Source of the DNA: an uncultured Slackia sp.
GTDB lineage: Bacteria > Actinomycetota > Coriobacteriia > Coriobacteriales > Eggerthellaceae
DNA: 7,909 nucleotides
Reading direction: 5' to 3'
NCBI GenBank assembly: GCA_900553655.1
Contig: USEQ01000049.1
Coordinates: 1-7,909, forward strand
The notes below the pieces were generated by a model. That model saw only the letters and a program-made list of their open reading frames with translations. It had not been told where the DNA came from and did not search any database. The translations under genes were made by a program, and so were the position numbers. Positions 5,891 to 7,909 of this stretch are shown one piece after another (position 1 is the stretch's first letter; every line of letters begins with the position of its first letter).

Positions 5891-7180
5891 TTACCGCGTA
5901 TGAGCAGGCTTGCCGCCCCAATACAACTCGATGAAATGCTTCTTCGGTTCCTCCACCGTCCCGATAAGCGACAAGGCGACGTCCGCGATGTCAGCCGCTG
6001 CGTTCGGCCGTCTAAGAATCTCCCCGTTTGTAAGCATGGCCTGCAGACTGGAGGGGTTTGCGTGCAAGTGCCGCAGCGCCCCCAGCAGCTCTCTGGCGGT
6101 TGTCACATGCATTCCAACGCCGAGCGACGTGAGCATAAGCGTATTCGCCTTCTCCTGACCGTACGACCTGCCCAGAAGCACCATGGGAAGCCTCGAGCAT
6201 AGGCATTCCGTCACCGTAAGGCCTCCCGATTTGCAGATGGCAAGGTCGCTCGCAGCCATCAAGGCGGGCATATTATCTACGTATCCCATGACCGTCATAT
6301 TGTCGATCGCCATGGCCTGCCTCTGACGTTCTAGATGAAGGGCATATTCTTCATCTCTGCCAGGAAGAAAGACGAAGTGCATGCCCGACAGCCCCTTAAG
6401 GTATGCCATGGTTTCGTCCATGGTCGCCCGAAACCTCACATACGGCTGGGGCAAATGGGCGCCCGCCATGACCAGGACGACGATTTTATCCCGAGGAAGT
6501 CCCATCTCTTCGCGAATGGCAGCGATGTCGAATTCTTCTCCAAGCCCTCCTCGAACAGGAATTCCCGTAATCTGCATGCGCGTTTCGGGAACCTTGCGCG
6601 GACGAAGCGTCTCGGCCATCGCCTCCGTCGCAACGCAGAACATATCGGCGTCTTTATGAGGCCACAGCCCTTCGATCTCGTAATCGGTGGGAACGCAGAC
6701 GATGGGAAATCTCTGCTTGGTCAGCATTCGCGCCCCCGCCACGGCATTCGCGGCGGTTATGTGCGTGCAGACAACGGCTATCGGTTTGCGCTGCTCGACG
6801 TAATCGGTCAGTTTTTTGAACATGACACGAGCCCAGGACGTACCCCCTCCCCACAGAAGGCGCCCCGTGAACGTGAATCGCCAGGTAATATCGTATATAG
6901 GACGAGTAGGACCCGTGAACATTGAAGCGGCTTTGTCTCCGTCGAGAGGAACGCGTCCATAATCGAGAATATCCAGTACCTCGATACGAGTATTGGCGGG
7001 AATTCTCGCATCGCCTTCCTGGACGAGCCTCTCGAAAGCCTCCGCGACGGCAAGCGCCGCGCTCCTGTGGCCCGATCCAACGGATGCATGCATGACAAAA
7101 ATCGTAGGAACGCAAGCTTCGGCACAAAGAGATTCTTCGACGCATTCCCTCTTTTCGAAAGAAGGCGCTTCCCCCTGCAT
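5891..7180 (-). CDS. MGDG-synthase-family glycosyltransferase (UgtP-like, GT28)
   Basis: This 429-residue glycosyltransferase probably moves a sugar from a UDP-sugar to a lipid acceptor such as diacylglycerol. The N-terminal acceptor-side domain has HASVGSGHRSAA (31-42), the Gly-rich GxGH motif of MGDG synthases and processive diacylglycerol glucosyltransferases. The C-terminal nucleotide-sugar domain has KSGGLTVTE (317-325) and GQEKAN (341-346), typical of GT28 donor-binding loops. There are no transmembrane segments, so it is probably a peripheral membrane enzyme, as in this family. I chose the ATG at 7178-7180 because GGAGGAGG lies 8 bases upstream and the conserved fold begins soon after. 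The open frame could start at a TTG at 7309, adding 43 poorly conserved-looking residues without a ribosome binding site. The closely following thioesterase gene suggests an operon. MurG-like or other lipid glycosylation roles are less likely. The exact donor and acceptor are unknown. Confidence 0.9.
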   Translation of the reverse strand: MQGEAPSFEKRECVEESLCAEACVPTIFVMHASVGSGHRSAALAVAEAFERLVQEGDARIPANTRIEVLDILDYGRVPLDGDKAASMFTGPTRPIYDITWRFTFTGRLLWGGGTSWARVMFKKLTDYVEQRKPIAVVCTHITAANAVAGARMLTKQRFPIVCVPTDYEIEGLWPHKDADMFCVATEAMAETLRPRKVPETRMQITGIPVRGGLGEEFDIAAIREEMGLPRDKIVVLVMAGAHLPQPYVRFRATMDETMAYLKGLSGMHFVFLPGRDEEYALHLERQRQAMAIDNMTVMGYVDNMPALMAASDLAICKSGGLTVTECLCSRLPMVLLGRSYGQEKANTLMLTSLGVGMHVTTARELLGALRHLHANPSSLQAMLTNGEILRRPNAAADIADVALSLIGTVEEPKKHFIELYWGGKPAHTR

Positions 7181-7188
7181 GCCGATTT

Positions 7189-7196
7189 CCTCCTCC
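7189..7196 (-). promoter_or_regulatory. Ribosome binding site that decides the glycosyltransferase start
   Basis: GGAGGAGG on the minus strand, 8 bases before the ATG at 7180, is the strongest Shine-Dalgarno match in the region. A second run, GGGAGGGGAGG, directly abuts an out-of-frame ATG at 7203. That spacing is too tight, and the frame it would open does not encode the glycosyltransferase. Confidence 0.8.
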
Positions 7197-7365
7197 GAAG
7201 CATCCTCCCCTCCCTGCAAAGGACGGCCTTGATTTCGAGAAAGACCGAAATCTTCCGAGCAATACCGATGATTCGCCACTGAAACCGCCTTTCCTAGCAT
7301 GAAAGACAAGAATAGCCCATTTTACGAAACGGCTCGTTCCCGGCAGGCTTGTTAGTACCGAGTCG

Positions 7366-7909
7366 TTACGAAATGCGTGTTGCACGGCGCGTCAGAAGCA
7401 AGCCAGAATCGCGGGCACCGTCTTGCACGTCGAGCGAAAAGCCCCATTCGCAGCACTCCCGCGCAAGAAGCGATCGATCGAGGGGGCCGTCGCCGAGAAA
7501 ACCGAACCGATACGCATTCTGGACCAGGAGCGCATTGTCGCTCGAGAAAAAGCCCGCACACGCCGCGACGCCAGAGGGCCCTCTCTCAAAAGACCCCTCG
7601 TCAGGACGAAAAGAAACCCTGTCGAAACACACCGAAGCCTGTTCGCGGGGAAACGACACAAGAAGACGACCGGGCTCCATGGAGACCCGCACCGGACAAT
7701 GCACTTCGTATGAGCGATGCAAAAACGCATACGAGAGCAAAGACTCCGTGACAGAACGCAGCCATGCGGCAAAAGAAGGCATCCGATCGATCGAGCCTCC
7801 GAATGCATGACGGCAATGGCCCGCAACAAAGAACAGGGCTCCTTCGAGCGCGCAGACATACGGGCCGGAATAAGAAACCGAATCGATGAGCCCGTTACGA
7901 TGCCCGCCC
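7366..7909 (-). CDS. C-terminal part of a putative divergent AAA-4/HATPase-like regulator (cut by window edge)
   Basis: The frame is open from the window edge to a TAA at 7366-7368, giving 180 residues and no start codon that must be used. The segment SGPYVCALEGALFFVAGH, then WLRSVTESLLSYAFLHRSYEV, then PVRVSMEPGRLLVSFPRE follows the order of the C-terminal domain of AlbA-2/divergent AAA-4 proteins (COG2865-like): a Gp..leea stretch, REalvNAl.HRDY, then i.i...rleI.sPG. The match is degenerate: the HRDY motif reads HRSY, the Asn of NA is replaced by Tyr-Ala, and the SPG turn reads SFPRE. Family members are putative ATP-binding transcription regulators of mostly unknown target. I am fairly sure the frame is coding because it continues to the edge and shows this domain pattern, but only moderately sure of the family. 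It ends about 185 bases before the glycosyltransferase start, with no clear terminator between them. Confidence 0.55.
   Translation of the reverse strand, partial: GGHRNGLIDSVSYSGPYVCALEGALFFVAGHCRHAFGGSIDRMPSFAAWLRSVTESLLSYAFLHRSYEVHCPVRVSMEPGRLLVSFPREQASVCFDRVSFRPDEGSFERGPSGVAACAGFFSSDNALLVQNAYRFGFLGDGPLDRSLLARECCEWGFSLDVQDGARDSGLLLTRRATRIS

Noticed and set aside
7181..7309. TTG start at 7309 for the glycosyltransferase, adding 43 residues
   Set aside because: There is no ribosome binding site before the TTG or the ATG at 7300. The added residues look non-conserved, while the ATG at 7180 has a strong Shine-Dalgarno sequence at ideal spacing.
7392..7859. Alternative minus-strand (7392-7859) and plus-strand (7349-7810) frames at the right end
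   Set aside because: Both are closed within the window and are Arg/Ser- or Lys-rich without domain pattern. The frame ending at 7366 is open to the edge and shows an AAA-4-like domain order.
1..7909. tRNA, rRNA, CRISPR arrays, insertion sequences or phage attachment sites
   Set aside because: No regularly spaced direct repeats, transposase-like frames, terminal inverted repeats or cloverleaf-like sequences were seen on either strand by eye. The only notable repeats are the echD duplication and the small inverted repeat upstream of ech.

Overview
The window is about 7.9 kb of moderately GC-rich DNA, and every gene I can support lies on the minus strand, so it is best read from high to low coordinates. 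The gene content points to a strict or facultative anaerobe: a complete-looking energy-converting [NiFe]-hydrogenase operon plus a Gram-positive-style glycolipid glycosyltransferase. An anaerobic actinobacterium of the Coriobacteriia/Eggerthellaceae kind would fit, but this is an inference from gene style and base composition. No marker gene in the window fixes the taxon.

Region 1 (right end, about 7366-7909) holds the C-terminal part of a protein that runs off the window. It resembles the divergent AAA-4/HATPase-like C-terminal domain of AlbA-2-type putative regulators. Region 2 (about 5416-7180) is a tight two-gene unit: an MGDG-synthase-family glycosyltransferase followed 7 bases later by a hotdog-fold thioesterase of the PaaI/MenI type. 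Region 3 (about 5226-5415) is intergenic. It holds a strong minus-strand rho-independent terminator hairpin, a weak candidate promoter and a small inverted repeat.

Region 4 (about 1-5196) is the hydrogenase operon, with genes in the canonical Ech order: echA and echB fused into one 953-residue membrane protein, then echC, echD, echE and echF (cut by the window edge). Gaps are only 2-10 bases. The large subunit EchE keeps both CxxC nickel-binding motifs, so this is a genuine hydrogenase and not a complex I relative that has lost its Ni site. It stops three residues after the last nickel cysteine, so it needs no C-terminal processing. EchC carries the proximal [4Fe-4S] cysteines, and EchF, when complete, should bring the ferredoxin-like clusters. 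The fused EchA-EchB protein would form the proton- or sodium-translocating membrane arm. Together they would couple ferredoxin oxidation and H2 evolution (or the reverse) to ion translocation.

The most unusual features are the EchA-EchB gene fusion, an EchD subunit with a long charged C-terminal tail containing a 27-residue imperfect duplication, and the terminator-like hairpin only about 30 bases before the echAB start codon.
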